Shown one piece after another: positions 1 to 8,659 of a stretch of 64,000 nt of DNA (positions are counted from its first letter, which is position 1; each line of letters begins with the position of its first letter). The position numbers and the translations under genes were made by a program. The DNA is from Paraburkholderia atlantica (lineage in GTDB: Bacteria > Pseudomonadota > Gammaproteobacteria > Burkholderiales > Burkholderiaceae): assembly GCF_009362785.1 (NCBI RefSeq), contig NZ_WHNQ01000032.1, positions 1 through 64,000 of the forward strand. Direction: 5' to 3'. Below the pieces are notes generated by a model, which was given only the letters and a program-made list of their open reading frames with translations, made no database searches and was not told the origin of the DNA.

Positions 1-246
1 GCCGCGATTCAACATCGCGACGATCGAGCCGATGATCTCGAGATGGCTCAGCTCTTCGGTGGCGATATCGAACAGCATGTCCTTGCGCCCGGGGTCTTCT
101 TCGGCAACGGCCTGCGTGAAGTAGCGCATCGCGGCGGCCAGTTCGCCTTGCGGCCCGCCGAACTGCTCGAGCATCAGATTCGCAAGCCCGGGATTGGTCG
201 TGCCGACGCGGACCGTGTATTGCAGCCTTTTGTTGTGCATGAACAT
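1..246 (-). CDS. Manganese catalase, N-terminal part (cut by window edge)
   Basis: The first 82 residues of a dimanganese catalase, which disproportionates H2O2 in the cytosol. The start reads MFMHNKRLQYTVRV, typical of the family. The segments LMLEQFGG and ATEELSHLE carry the Glu and His ligands expected of the dimanganese site. A strong GGAGGT ribosome site lies at 251-256, only 4 nt before the ATG, which fixes the start. The rest of the gene lies left of the window. It diverges from the hmp gene, so oxidative and nitrosative defence genes sit side by side. Identity is from recalled family sequence; no search was possible. Confidence 0.88.
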   Translation of the reverse strand, partial: MFMHNKRLQYTVRVGTTNPGLANLMLEQFGGPQGELAAAMRYFTQAVAEEDPGRKDMLFDIATEELSHLEIIGSIVAMLNRG

Positions 247-257
247 CGTGACCTCCA

Positions 258-554
258 TTGGAGTTGGTACTGTGGGTCTTCCATCCGCCGTGCCACGCAT
301 GCGGAGCGCCGTTCGTCGCGAGCGGCGCGTGGATCGCCGCGCATGCCGCGTTCCTGGCCGGCTCTCGCATCGCGTCGTTGGCCGGCCCGCGATGGCGTGC
401 GCAGTGGCCGATGGCGTCTACCCCATGCCGCGCGCTGATCGTCATCGGCATGTCCGTGGCCTTCGGCATATGGACAGCCGGCATCGGTTGGAGCAGCATG
501 GTCGCCTGGGGAGGCTTGAAGCAGCGGGCGAATGCACCAGGAACTTGCATGTGA
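258..554 (+). other. Gap with an unrecognised hydrophobic ORF
   Basis: The Mn-catalase to hmp interval (247-633) contains one open frame with a TTG start and no convincing ribosome site. Its 98 residues include hydrophobic stretches (around LIVIGMSVAFGIW) that could be membrane segments. I recognise no family. It may be a decayed membrane protein or chance coding. No clear NorR or NsrR site was found ahead of hmp. Confidence 0.2.
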
Positions 555-633
555 GCGAGGCACTCGACTCAGATACTCGCGCTGCTACGCGCACGAGCGA
601 GGCAACCAGTCGTCCTACTGCAGGAGGAAACAA

Positions 634-1848
634 ATGCTGACGCAGAAAACCAAGGACATCGTAAAAGCGACAGCCCCGGTTTTGGCCGCGCACGGCTATA
701 CGATCATTCAACGTTTCTACAGACGGCTCTTCGAAGCGCATCCCGAACTGAAAAACGTTTTCAACATGGCGCATCAGGAGCAGGGGCAGCAGCAGGAAGC
801 GCTCGCGCGCGCCGTGTACGCGTACGCCGAGAACATCGAGGACCCCGGCAGCCTCGCCGCGGTGCTGCGCAATATCGCCAACAAGCACGCGAGCCTCGAC
901 GTGAAAGCGGAGCACTATCCGATCGTCGGCGAACATCTGCTCGGTGCGATCAAGGACGTGCTCGGCGACGCCGCGACCGACGACATCATCTCCGCGTGGG
1001 CGCAGGCATACGGCAATCTCGCGGACGTACTGATGGGCATGGAGTCCGAATTGCACGAAACGCGCGCGGCGCAGCTCGGCGGCTGGACCGGATGGCGCAC
1101 GTTCGTCGTCAAGGAGAAGCGGCCCGAGAGCAGCGTCATCACGTCATTCATTCTCGAACCGAAGGACGGACAGCCGGTCGCCAACTTCGAGCCGGGCCAG
1201 TACATCGGCATTGCGGTCGACGTGCCCGCGCTCGGCCTGCAGCAGATCCGGCAATACAGTTTGTCCGACGTGCCGAATGGCCATAGCTATCGGATCTCGG
1301 TCAAGCGCGAGAGCGGCGAGGCCGGGCGGCCGGCGGGCTATGTGTCGTCGCTGCTGCACGATCACGTGAAGGTCGGCGACGAGGTGAAACTGGCCGCGCC
1401 GTACGGCACGTTCTACATCGATGTGCATGCGAAGACGCCGATCGTGCTGATCAGCGGCGGCGTCGGTCTGACGCCGATGGTCAGCATGTTGAAGCGCGCG
1501 ATTCAGGACCCGCAGCGGCGCGTCGTGTTCATTCATGGTGCACGCAACGGCGCGGTGCACGCAATGCGCGACCGTCTGCAGCAGACCGCCGCCACCCAGC
1601 CGAATTTCCGCGCGATCGTGTTCTACGACGCGCCGCTCGATACCGACGTGCAGGGCCGCGACTACGACAACGCCGGTTTCATCGACCTCAGCAAGCTGCG
1701 CGACGAGATCCTGTTGCCCGACGCCGACTACTACATCTGCGGTCCGGTTCCTTTCATGCGGCTGCAGCACGACGCATTGAAAAACATGGACATTCACGAG
1801 TCGAAAATTCACTACGAGGTGTTCGGACCAGATCTATTCGCTGAATGA
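634..1848 (+). CDS. hmp: Flavohaemoglobin (nitric oxide dioxygenase)
   Basis: 404 residues, close to the usual 396. It converts NO plus O2 to nitrate with NAD(P)H in the cytosol. The order is a globin domain (1-140, with the proximal-His region around NKHASLDVKAEHYPIVGEHLL), an FAD domain (150-255, RQYSLSD flavin motif), and an NAD domain (265-404, SGGVGLTPMVSML and a YYICGP segment). The C-terminal YEVFGPD is characteristic. An open frame extends upstream, but the AGGAGG at 622-627 places the start at the ATG at 634. It stands alone on this strand after the divergent Mn catalase, which suggests stress-responsive expression. Confidence 0.95.
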   Translation: MLTQKTKDIVKATAPVLAAHGYTIIQRFYRRLFEAHPELKNVFNMAHQEQGQQQEALARAVYAYAENIEDPGSLAAVLRNIANKHASLDVKAEHYPIVGEHLLGAIKDVLGDAATDDIISAWAQAYGNLADVLMGMESELHETRAAQLGGWTGWRTFVVKEKRPESSVITSFILEPKDGQPVANFEPGQYIGIAVDVPALGLQQIRQYSLSDVPNGHSYRISVKRESGEAGRPAGYVSSLLHDHVKVGDEVKLAAPYGTFYIDVHAKTPIVLISGGVGLTPMVSMLKRAIQDPQRRVVFIHGARNGAVHAMRDRLQQTAATQPNFRAIVFYDAPLDTDVQGRDYDNAGFIDLSKLRDEILLPDADYYICGPVPFMRLQHDALKNMDIHESKIHYEVFGPDLFAE

Positions 1849-1926
1849 CGCATACGGCGCGTGCCGCGCGACGGCTGCCGCGGAATCGACAAGCTGGAAT
1901 GCAGTCACCGAGACGGGGAGTGCGGC

Positions 1927-2793
1927 ATGAAAGTGCACCATCTGAACTGCATTTCGACCTGCCCGTTGTGCGGCATGCTGTTCAACGGGCAACCCGCATC
2001 GTTGATCCGCCGCGGGCGTCTGGCCTGCCATTGTCTGCTCGTCGAAAGTCCGGCGGGGCTCGTGCTCGTCGATACCGGTTTCGGTCTGCGCGATGTCGCC
2101 GATCCTTATTCGCGCCTCGGCAAATTCTTTTTGAGGCTGCTGAAGCCAGAGTTCCGGAATGAAATGACGGCGATCAGGCAGATCGAGCGGCTCGGCCTCG
2201 ACCCGGCCGACGTGCGCCACATCGTGGTGACACACCTCGATTTCGACCATGCGGGGGGGCTCGACGACTTTCCGCATGCGACCGTGCATATGCTCGCGAG
2301 CGAGCGTCAACACGCGGCACAGCAGAAGACCTGGCTCGACCGGCAGCGCTACAGGCCGCAGCAGTGGTCGTACCAGAACATGTGGCGCGTGCATTCGCCG
2401 CAATACACCGAGCGCTGGGAAGGCTTCGCGAAGGTCCATCCGATCGAGGAACTCGCGAGCGAGATCGCACTAGTGCCGCTACGAGGCCATACCTATGGTC
2501 ACGCGGGCGTCGCGGTGCACGGCGACGGCGGCTGGTTGCTGCTCGCGGGTGACGCCTATTTCGACACGGGCGAACTCGACCCGGTGCGTCCGCATTGCGC
2601 GCCCGGCTTGCGCTTCTATCAGTGGATGCTCGAAAAGGACCGCGCGGCACGACTGTACAACCAGCGCCGACTGCGCGATCTGGCGAAGCGCGCGAGTCCC
2701 GGGTTGAGGATTTTTTGCAGCCACGACGTCGACGAATTCGAGCGGCTTGCCGGCCGTTCGGTGGCGGTGCCGGCGGAGCAGATGGCGGGATGA
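1927..2793 (+). CDS. MBL-fold metallo-hydrolase (lactonase-like)
   Basis: 288 residues of a metallo-beta-lactamase-fold hydrolase resembling quorum-quenching N-acyl homoserine lactonases. It has an N-terminal HHLNCISTCPLCG segment, DTGFG near residue 58, the metal motif HLDFDHAGG near 100, the later histidine in LRGHTYGHAGV, and the Asp in LLAGDAYFD. The classical HxHxDH is HxDxDH here, so one usual zinc-ligand His is an Asp. The ATG at 1927 has GGGGAG upstream and is preferred to the longer frame from 1861. Substrate is not readable from sequence; lactone or other ester hydrolysis is inferred. Confidence 0.8.
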   Translation: MKVHHLNCISTCPLCGMLFNGQPASLIRRGRLACHCLLVESPAGLVLVDTGFGLRDVADPYSRLGKFFLRLLKPEFRNEMTAIRQIERLGLDPADVRHIVVTHLDFDHAGGLDDFPHATVHMLASERQHAAQQKTWLDRQRYRPQQWSYQNMWRVHSPQYTERWEGFAKVHPIEELASEIALVPLRGHTYGHAGVAVHGDGGWLLLAGDAYFDTGELDPVRPHCAPGLRFYQWMLEKDRAARLYNQRRLRDLAKRASPGLRIFCSHDVDEFERLAGRSVAVPAEQMAG

Positions 2794-2872
2794 TCGGGCG
2801 ACACGCGTTTCGCGTAGCGAACTGTCCGCGGCGCAGGGCTTACGGACAGCCTGCGGTGCGGACGTGTTTCCT

Positions 2873-2878
2873 ATACTG
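2873..2878 (+). promoter_or_regulatory. -10 element of candidate sRNA 1
   Basis: TATACT, followed about 7 nt later by the predicted start of the terminator-ended transcript. The 30 bp including and upstream of it align without gaps to the region before the second copy at 15339. No good -35 hexamer is visible; both copies share CCTRCG at that distance. Confidence 0.5.
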
Positions 2879-2884
2879 ATCTTG

Positions 2885-2965
2885 TCCTCCGCTTGGACTC
2901 GTGGGGACAGCGTTCTCAAATGCGCTTGCGGCGACCATGCCGGGTAAAGGCTGGTCGCTTTTTTT
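2885..2965 (+). ncRNA. Candidate ~80-nt small RNA, copy 1
   Basis: An intergenic unit between the MBL gene and a convergent membrane-protein gene. It has a TATACT -10 box, a small GTCC/GGAC hairpin, a single-stranded GGGGACAGCGTTCTC core, then an intrinsic terminator (GCGACCA at 2931-2937 pairs with TGGTCGC at 2952-2958, then seven T). The same architecture, length and core recur at 15351-15429. No plausible ORF with a ribosome site is inside. I recognise no named RNA family. Transcription is inferred. Confidence 0.55.
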
Positions 2966-2978
2966 GCGAGCGCAGTCT

Positions 2979-3494
2979 TCATCGATCGGGCCGCCGCAGC
3001 AGCGCGGCCGTGAGCAGGCCGGCGCCGAGCACCACGTAGACGTTGGCGAGCGAGCGACGCGACAGGTGCGCCTCGAATCCCGGCGTGAGCCTGTTGGGCA
3101 CCACCTTGTAGTCGACCACATACGCGCTTGCCACGGTCGCGGCGGCGGCTACCGCGGTGGCGCCGGGCCGTCGTGACGGGACAGGGCCGGCCATCCGGTC
3201 AACGAGCTGCTCGAACAGCAATGCCCAGAAGATGGCGGCCGCCTGATGGATCGCGAAGCCGGTCACCGTATGGCGGATGCTGAAGCCGCGTTCGCGCAGC
3301 GCGCGTTGCGGCCACATGGAGTGGGTGACCGCATTGATCGGCGCGAGCGGGCTGCCCGATGCGTCGGTGGATGCCGCCGAGGCCGTCGCCGCCGACAGGC
3401 ATCCAGCCAATAGCCCCGATGGGACGGCCCGGCGTAGCGTCGCACAGGCGGCCTGATACCACGGCGAACCGATTTTGTACTCGCGCATTTTCAT
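2979..3494 (-). CDS. Small integral membrane protein, unknown function
   Basis: 171 residues starting MKMREYKIG after a GGAG ribosome site. An N-terminal hydrophobic stretch (SGLLAGCLSAATASAA) is followed by a hydrophilic loop with APINAVTHSMW. Two or three more membrane segments follow (GFAIHQAAAIFWALLFEQL, ATAVAAAATVASAYVVDY, NVYVVLGAGLLTAALL). I recall similar unnamed inner-membrane proteins in Burkholderia but no assigned function. Its end is only 13 bp from the T-run of the facing sRNA terminator, which may serve both directions. Confidence 0.7.
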   Translation of the reverse strand: MKMREYKIGSPWYQAACATLRRAVPSGLLAGCLSAATASAASTDASGSPLAPINAVTHSMWPQRALRERGFSIRHTVTGFAIHQAAAIFWALLFEQLVDRMAGPVPSRRPGATAVAAAATVASAYVVDYKVVPNRLTPGFEAHLSRRSLANVYVVLGAGLLTAALLRRPDR

Positions 3495-3639
3495 GGCAGC
3501 GCTCCAGTGCGGGCGCGCAAACGCACGCCCGATGATCGCGGACAGAGGTATGCGCAAGGAGCAGCATCGCGCGTTCCGCACCGACGGGACGGCGCATCGG
3601 CCGGAGCCGACTGCGCCGATTTCCCCCACAGTCAGTGCC

Positions 3640-5367
3640 TTAGCTGCAAGTGAAACTGCTTGCCGAGTTCACGTCTCCGCTCGTGTAGCGGGCCACCTTC
3701 GGATACGCGCAGAGCGGACGCGTGCGCCCGGCACCCCAACTGGTCGGCACTTCGCTATTCGGAATCGCGTTGCTGGTGTCGCGAGCCGTCGCGATGACCC
3801 GGTTCGGCGCTTGCCCTTGCTCGACCCATGCCACCATCGGCGTCAGCATGTCGAACTGATCGGCCGTCGGACCGCCGCTGCAGTGATTCATCCCTGCTAC
3901 CGTAAAGAGCCGCGCGAAATTGCTCGCGTCTCCCCCACTAGCCGTCGACAAGCGCTGATACCAGTCGGTCGTATCGTTCGACGAGAACACCGGATCGCTC
4001 GTTCCGTGATAGACGATCAACTTCGCGCCCCGGCTCCGCAGACCGCTCAAATCAGTTTCGTTCGGCGGCGTCATGAATGACCACGAAGACTCGGAATAGA
4101 CCCCGCTCGTTGCGAAGATCTTCGGCGCATCACTGTCCATGCTGAAGTTCAGACCGTAGGCACCCATCGAACTGAGGATCGAAGCGCTTTGCGGCGGCGA
4201 CGTAAACACGAAGGCTGCCGCGGCCGGATCAAGACTGATGGAATTGCCTTGCTTCCACGCGGCCCAGCCTGATCCGCTGATACCGACGTCATACGGAAAG
4301 CTCGCATAGAGCGCCGTACCAGCGCTGTTTTTCGCCCCAGAGAACATGTTTCCAACGGCCAGCTTTTGAGCCGCCGTAAGACAGCTGCCGTCGCGACCAT
4401 TGCTCGAACACGTCGGTACGTCAGTGGCCAGATTGAAGTTCGCCTGGCACGCTTTGATGTCCTGGACCATTCCGTCCGCCACACCATCGAGCGAATCACA
4501 CTTCGCGATGATCTTCGATGCGATCAGCTGCCTTTCGGTAGCCGTCAAGCCGGTGGTGATATCGGCAATGCCGGACGAGGTCGTACCGGTCGCGACGGTA
4601 GCGAGCTGTTGCGCGCTCCACAACTCCCCGATCGCCGCCTTCGGCAAATGAAAACCGGGGTCACCGGCAATGATGCCGTCGTAATCCGCGAAAGATCTGG
4701 ATGCGGCGACCATCGCATGACGGCCGCCGTTCGAGCAGCCTTCGAAGTAGCTGCGGTCGGGGCCCTTGCCATAGGCCAGCCTGATCACCTGCTTGGCCAT
4801 CGGCGTCAGCGTAGCAACGGCGTTATAGCCATAGTCGAGACGCGCCTGGGGATCGAGACCGAACAGCGGGTTTTGCGACCCGGAATGACCGGCATCCGAA
4901 CTGATCACGGCGAAGCCCATGTTAAGAGCGTTGTTCAGCGGGCCACCGCCACTGAGCACCCCCGTAGCTGGTGTCACATTGCCGTCGAGACCACCGTTGG
5001 CCTGATAGAAAAAGCGACCATTCCACGCGATTGGCAGCCGCATTTCAAAACCGATCGCATAAGTCTGGCCGTCGACGGCGCTCGTGCGTTGATTCATTTT
5101 CCCTTCGATCACGCAATGTTCTGGGACGGACTTTCCCGCCACCTTGAGCGTTCCTGCCGGCACGTCGGTGACGGAGGTGAAGGTCGTGTTGGCAAACGTC
5201 AACCTGGCGGCGAGCGCGGCGCAGTCTCCCGACAGCGTCGCGGGTTGTGCCGCGGACAGCCGAGGCAATTGCGTCGCATTGGTGGAGAGCGAGTCGGAAC
5301 CGCCGCCGCAGGCCGCCAGCATCGCGGACACCGCCGATACGCACAGAGCAATTGAGGTTCGTTTCAT
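3640..5367 (-). CDS. Tannase/feruloyl esterase family hydrolase (lipoprotein)
   Basis: 575 residues of a secreted alpha/beta hydrolase that should cleave esters of aromatic acids outside the cytoplasm. The N-terminus MKRTSIALCVSAVSAMLAACGGG is a signal peptide ending in a lipobox (LAAC). The nucleophile motif GCSNGGRHAM sits near 210, the Asp in HGTSDPVFS near 460, and the His in GMNHCSGG near 500. These give the Ser-Asp-His triad of the tannase family, with flanking Cys as in fungal feruloyl esterases. It lies 12 bp after the porin gene on the same strand, so the two form an operon: hydrolysis at the surface plus a channel. The exact ester is unknown. Confidence 0.85.
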   Translation of the reverse strand: MKRTSIALCVSAVSAMLAACGGGSDSLSTNATQLPRLSAAQPATLSGDCAALAARLTFANTTFTSVTDVPAGTLKVAGKSVPEHCVIEGKMNQRTSAVDGQTYAIGFEMRLPIAWNGRFFYQANGGLDGNVTPATGVLSGGGPLNNALNMGFAVISSDAGHSGSQNPLFGLDPQARLDYGYNAVATLTPMAKQVIRLAYGKGPDRSYFEGCSNGGRHAMVAASRSFADYDGIIAGDPGFHLPKAAIGELWSAQQLATVATGTTSSGIADITTGLTATERQLIASKIIAKCDSLDGVADGMVQDIKACQANFNLATDVPTCSSNGRDGSCLTAAQKLAVGNMFSGAKNSAGTALYASFPYDVGISGSGWAAWKQGNSISLDPAAAAFVFTSPPQSASILSSMGAYGLNFSMDSDAPKIFATSGVYSESSWSFMTPPNETDLSGLRSRGAKLIVYHGTSDPVFSSNDTTDWYQRLSTASGGDASNFARLFTVAGMNHCSGGPTADQFDMLTPMVAWVEQGQAPNRVIATARDTSNAIPNSEVPTSWGAGRTRPLCAYPKVARYTSGDVNSASSFTCS

Positions 5368-5379
5368 TTGCGACCCCCA

Positions 5380-6522
5380 TCAGAACATGTGTTTGATGCC
5401 GACCATCACGCCCGTTTGACCCATGCCCGCGCCCGGCGTGGTTCCGCTACCGCCGCCACTGACCGAGTAGCGCGCCTTCGCACTGTTCGCCAGATACGCA
5501 GCCTGCGCGTAGACCGACGAACGCTTGCTCAGCAGATAGGTGGTGCGTAACGTTCCCATCGTGGCGCGGGTATCGTGGTCGCTATTGATGACGCGAAACA
5601 CTTCGCCATCGAGGAGGAATGCAGGCGTGACCATGTATGAAGCGCCGAGGAAGAACAGGTCCGAACGGATATTGGGTACGGCCGGCGACTGGGTCACAAC
5701 GCGGCGTCCAATCCAGCCTGCGCCGATCTTCGCGCCTGCGTACTGTGCATAGGCGCTCAGTTGCGTACGGGCGTCCTTGTCCGCGGCGTTGATCAGAGGT
5801 GTTGGCGCAATACCGTCGAAGAAGTTGGCGGCTGCGGTCGCGCCGCCGCGTTGCTCCTCGTACGACGCGGCAGCGCCGAAATATTGCGAGTCGTACTTGA
5901 GCATTGCGGACCAATCGCGGCATTCCGTGGCGTGGCCCGGAACGGAGCCGGCACAGGTTCCTTGTCCCGGCGAGTTGCCGGTACCCGCAGCGTCCCGTCC
6001 GAATGAATAGCCCACGCCCAACGTGAAGCCTTTGTACGAGCCGAGATAGGTGATCGAATTGTCGGTGCGCGCGTTGGGCACATAGGCATCCAGCGAGCCC
6101 ATGCCGTAAATGTCCGGACCGATGATGTCGGCGCCTTGAATCGCCAGATAGGTCATCGTGTACTGACGGCCGAACGCGAGCGTCCCATACGGGCTCTTCA
6201 CGCCGACGAACGCCTGGCGTCCAAACAGCCGGCCGCCCTGTCCAGAACTGCCGTCGCGAAGGTTGAAGCCGCTTTCGAGAGTGAAGACAGCGCTGTAGCC
6301 GCCGCCTAGATCTTCGTTGCCACGCAACCCCCAGCGTGAGGGGAACTCTCCGGTAACGGATGGCATGCGAACGATGCTGTCGCCGTTCGCGTTCGCGTGC
6401 GACACATACTCGATCCCTGTGTCAACGATGCCGTACAACGTGACGCTCGATTGCGCCAAGGCTCCTGCGCTCATTGCGCAGAGCGCACCGAACATGAGGA
6501 CGTGAGTCGACTTCAATTGCAT
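5380..6522 (-). CDS. Gram-negative porin, Burkholderia type
   Basis: 380 residues of an outer-membrane trimeric diffusion porin. The signal peptide ends ALA-QSSVTLYG, the canonical start of the mature betaproteobacterial porin. Alternating beta strands run through the chain, and it ends in a terminal Phe (GIKHMF), the outer-membrane insertion signal. The longer frame to 6627 is rejected because a GGAG ribosome site lies just before the ATG at 6522. It heads an operon with the tannase-family esterase, so it likely admits the aromatic acids or sugars released. Two matching operators lie upstream (6636-6656, 6722-6740). Confidence 0.92.
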   Translation of the reverse strand: MQLKSTHVLMFGALCAMSAGALAQSSVTLYGIVDTGIEYVSHANANGDSIVRMPSVTGEFPSRWGLRGNEDLGGGYSAVFTLESGFNLRDGSSGQGGRLFGRQAFVGVKSPYGTLAFGRQYTMTYLAIQGADIIGPDIYGMGSLDAYVPNARTDNSITYLGSYKGFTLGVGYSFGRDAAGTGNSPGQGTCAGSVPGHATECRDWSAMLKYDSQYFGAAASYEEQRGGATAAANFFDGIAPTPLINAADKDARTQLSAYAQYAGAKIGAGWIGRRVVTQSPAVPNIRSDLFFLGASYMVTPAFLLDGEVFRVINSDHDTRATMGTLRTTYLLSKRSSVYAQAAYLANSAKARYSVSGGGSGTTPGAGMGQTGVMVGIKHMF

Positions 6523-6635
6523 GGTGATATCTCCGGACCTGTTGTTTGCTTTTTTTGTTGAACTGCGGTTGTGGATCTTGGGTACGACTCGGTCTTTCGC
6601 TCGGGGCCGGCGCAGCAGCATGTGCATGGCTGCTT

Positions 6636-6656
6636 AATATCAGGTGGGCTGATATT
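6636..6656. promoter_or_regulatory. Palindromic operator 1 upstream of the porin
   Basis: AATATCAG-N5-CTGATATT, a perfect 8-bp-arm dyad about 115 bp upstream of the porin ATG. A second site with the same arms and spacing lies 85 bp further upstream. Confidence 0.6.
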
Positions 6657-6721
6657 GTGGATAAAATTAAGCGCGTCCTGAAAGACGCGCCCGTCCGTCC
6701 GTCGTGATAGTTCCGTATTTG

Positions 6722-6740
6722 ATATCAGGCACCCTGACAA
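6722..6740. promoter_or_regulatory. Palindromic operator 2 upstream of the porin
   Basis: ATATCAG-N5-CTGACAA, an imperfect copy of the site at 6636-6656. The 85-bp centre-to-centre distance is about eight helical turns, which would put both sites on one face of the DNA. The binding protein is unknown. Confidence 0.5.
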
Positions 6741-6796
6741 CGCAAGCGCGAAGTGTTCGGTAGATTCCCTAGGGTTCGGAGGCGCGGAATTGGCCG

Positions 6797-8617
6797 CTAT
6801 CGAAAAAGTGAACGGGCCGGTCGAGCGGTGTCGGCTAATGTCGGCAATGCCGGATTGTCGATTTCGCAGGCGATCAGCCGCGCCGCAGCGCCACTCGCTT
6901 CGTCGCCGAGCGCGGCACGGTGAAGAAGCGAGCGCACGGACAGTTCGCGCATGCCGCTGCGCACCGCGAGGTTCAGCATCTCGTCGATCCAGGCCGATGC
7001 TTGCGGCATGGCGTGCGCGACCGCCAGACCGCACAGCACATCGAGTGCGTAGCCCTTGCCCCAGAGGTAAGCATCGGGAAGGCGAGAGCTACGCGCAATC
7101 GCGTCGATCAGGATTTCGACGGCGCGTCGCGGTTCACCTCGCGCAATCGTCACACGTCCGATGCCGCGACCGGCGATGCCTTCCCAGCAGGGGTCACCAA
7201 GCTGACACCCTAGCGCGAAAGCATGTTCGAAGCGCTCAGCGGCGCGGTCCACGTCGCCGCACGCCAGATCTACTTCGGCTCGCAAAGATTGGGGCCACGG
7301 CACAAGTGCAGTCCAGACCTGTTGCGCGAGCTTGACCGCTCGATCGAGTGCGTCGCCTGCTGCCTGCACGTCGCCGCACAGTAGTAACGCGCGTCCCGAC
7401 ATCGACAGCGCGAAAGCGAGTTGCTTGAGGTCGCCGACGTTGTCGGCGAGCCTCTCGGCGTCGCGAAGGGTCGCGATCGCCGCGGCATAGTGCGCGGTGT
7501 CGCTGAGCGCAGATCCGCGCACAACAGCGATGCGCGCCTGTTCTGCGCGATCGTCGCCGGCGAGCGGCACCGCTTGTCGTAGAAACACCAGCGCCCGCTG
7601 ATAGCGGCCGCGCAGAAACTCGATATAGCCCAGCTCGCGGCAAGCGGCCGCCGCGTCTGACGGCGAGGCGTCCTGACCGATCGCAAGCGCCTCGTGCAGC
7701 GCCGTGGCGCCTTCCTCGTCGCGCCCCCGCGCGGCGTGCACGAGCGCGCCGCCTAGCGCAACGCGCGCACGCGTACGTAATGCAGCATCGCCGATGGCGT
7801 CGGCGTCGACGATCCCCCGCCGCAGGCATTGCAGCCCGGCATCGAGCGCGCCACCGCAGATCGCGGCCTCGCCCGCCGCAATCTGCGCCACGGCCGCGGC
7901 GCGACCGGTAGCAGGCCGGGCGGTCGGTGCGGCAGTGGCGGTTCGTATCGCGGCTTCGAGCGTCGCGCCCGGCTGCACGCCAAGTTCGCGCTCGAACAGG
8001 TCGCGGCACGCAGCAGCCTGGCGCGCGGCCCCTACACCGTCGCCCGCAGCGGCGAGGCAGCGCACGAGCAGCGCCTGAAAGTTCTCGTCCAGTGGATTCT
8101 GGCGCACCAGCCGACCGGCCAGATCAGCCGCCTCGGTTACGGCGCCGGCGGCCAGGCGGGCCAGCGCGGCCTCGCGCAAGACCGCCTCAGCGGTCGCCTG
8201 AAAGTGCCGCCGTTCGGCCGCGAGCCAAACCTCGAACGTCGGGCTCCCCGAAAAGCGCTTCCCTTCGAGCAATTCGCGCTCGAGACCGGGCACGCACAGC
8301 GCTTGCGCCCATGTTCCTTCGGCCACCACGTCGATATCGATGTAAGTCGCCGGCGCTAACGAAAGCTCCGGCATGTCGCCGCGCAAGCCCGCGGTGCCGA
8401 GCAGGCGTCGGAGTTCACTCAGATTCCAGCGTAGTGCGGCCAGCGGGTCATCGGCGTCCTCGAACAGAAGCCGCGCCAGTTGTTGGCGACTCACGCGGAT
8501 ATCGCCGCGAATCAGGTACGCGAGCAGGCCCCAGACCTTGTGGCCGCGCGGTGCCGGCACTACCTCGCCATCCCGCTCGATTCGCGGCGCGCCGAGAAGG
8601 TGGATCGCAAGGCCCAT
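6797..8617 (-). CDS. BTAD-domain transcriptional regulator (AfsR/SARP-like) with TPR region
   Basis: 606 residues. The N-terminus (1-95) is a winged-helix DNA-binding domain of the OmpR/SARP type (LLGAPRIERDGEVV, then KVWGLLAYLIRG). It is followed by a bacterial transcriptional activator domain (about 100-245; NPLDENFQALLVRCLAAAGD and ERELGVQPG are diagnostic). The rest to the end is alanine-rich helical repeats of TPR type, lacking the ATPase of larger relatives. It lies 42 bp after the DUF4242 gene on the same strand, probably co-transcribed, and points towards the porin-esterase operon, a possible target. The effector is unknown. Confidence 0.85.
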   Translation of the reverse strand: MGLAIHLLGAPRIERDGEVVPAPRGHKVWGLLAYLIRGDIRVSRQQLARLLFEDADDPLAALRWNLSELRRLLGTAGLRGDMPELSLAPATYIDIDVVAEGTWAQALCVPGLERELLEGKRFSGSPTFEVWLAAERRHFQATAEAVLREAALARLAAGAVTEAADLAGRLVRQNPLDENFQALLVRCLAAAGDGVGAARQAAACRDLFERELGVQPGATLEAAIRTATAAPTARPATGRAAAVAQIAAGEAAICGGALDAGLQCLRRGIVDADAIGDAALRTRARVALGGALVHAARGRDEEGATALHEALAIGQDASPSDAAAACRELGYIEFLRGRYQRALVFLRQAVPLAGDDRAEQARIAVVRGSALSDTAHYAAAIATLRDAERLADNVGDLKQLAFALSMSGRALLLCGDVQAAGDALDRAVKLAQQVWTALVPWPQSLRAEVDLACGDVDRAAERFEHAFALGCQLGDPCWEGIAGRGIGRVTIARGEPRRAVEILIDAIARSSRLPDAYLWGKGYALDVLCGLAVAHAMPQASAWIDEMLNLAVRSGMRELSVRSLLHRAALGDEASGAAARLIACEIDNPALPTLADTARPARSLFR

Positions 8618-8659
8618 GAGTCGCTCAGCGCTCAGGGCCTGCAGGCGGGCAGGGGTGCA

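Noticed and set aside
532..633. N-terminal extension of Hmp
   Set aside because: No family support; a consensus AGGAGG precedes the ATG at 634.
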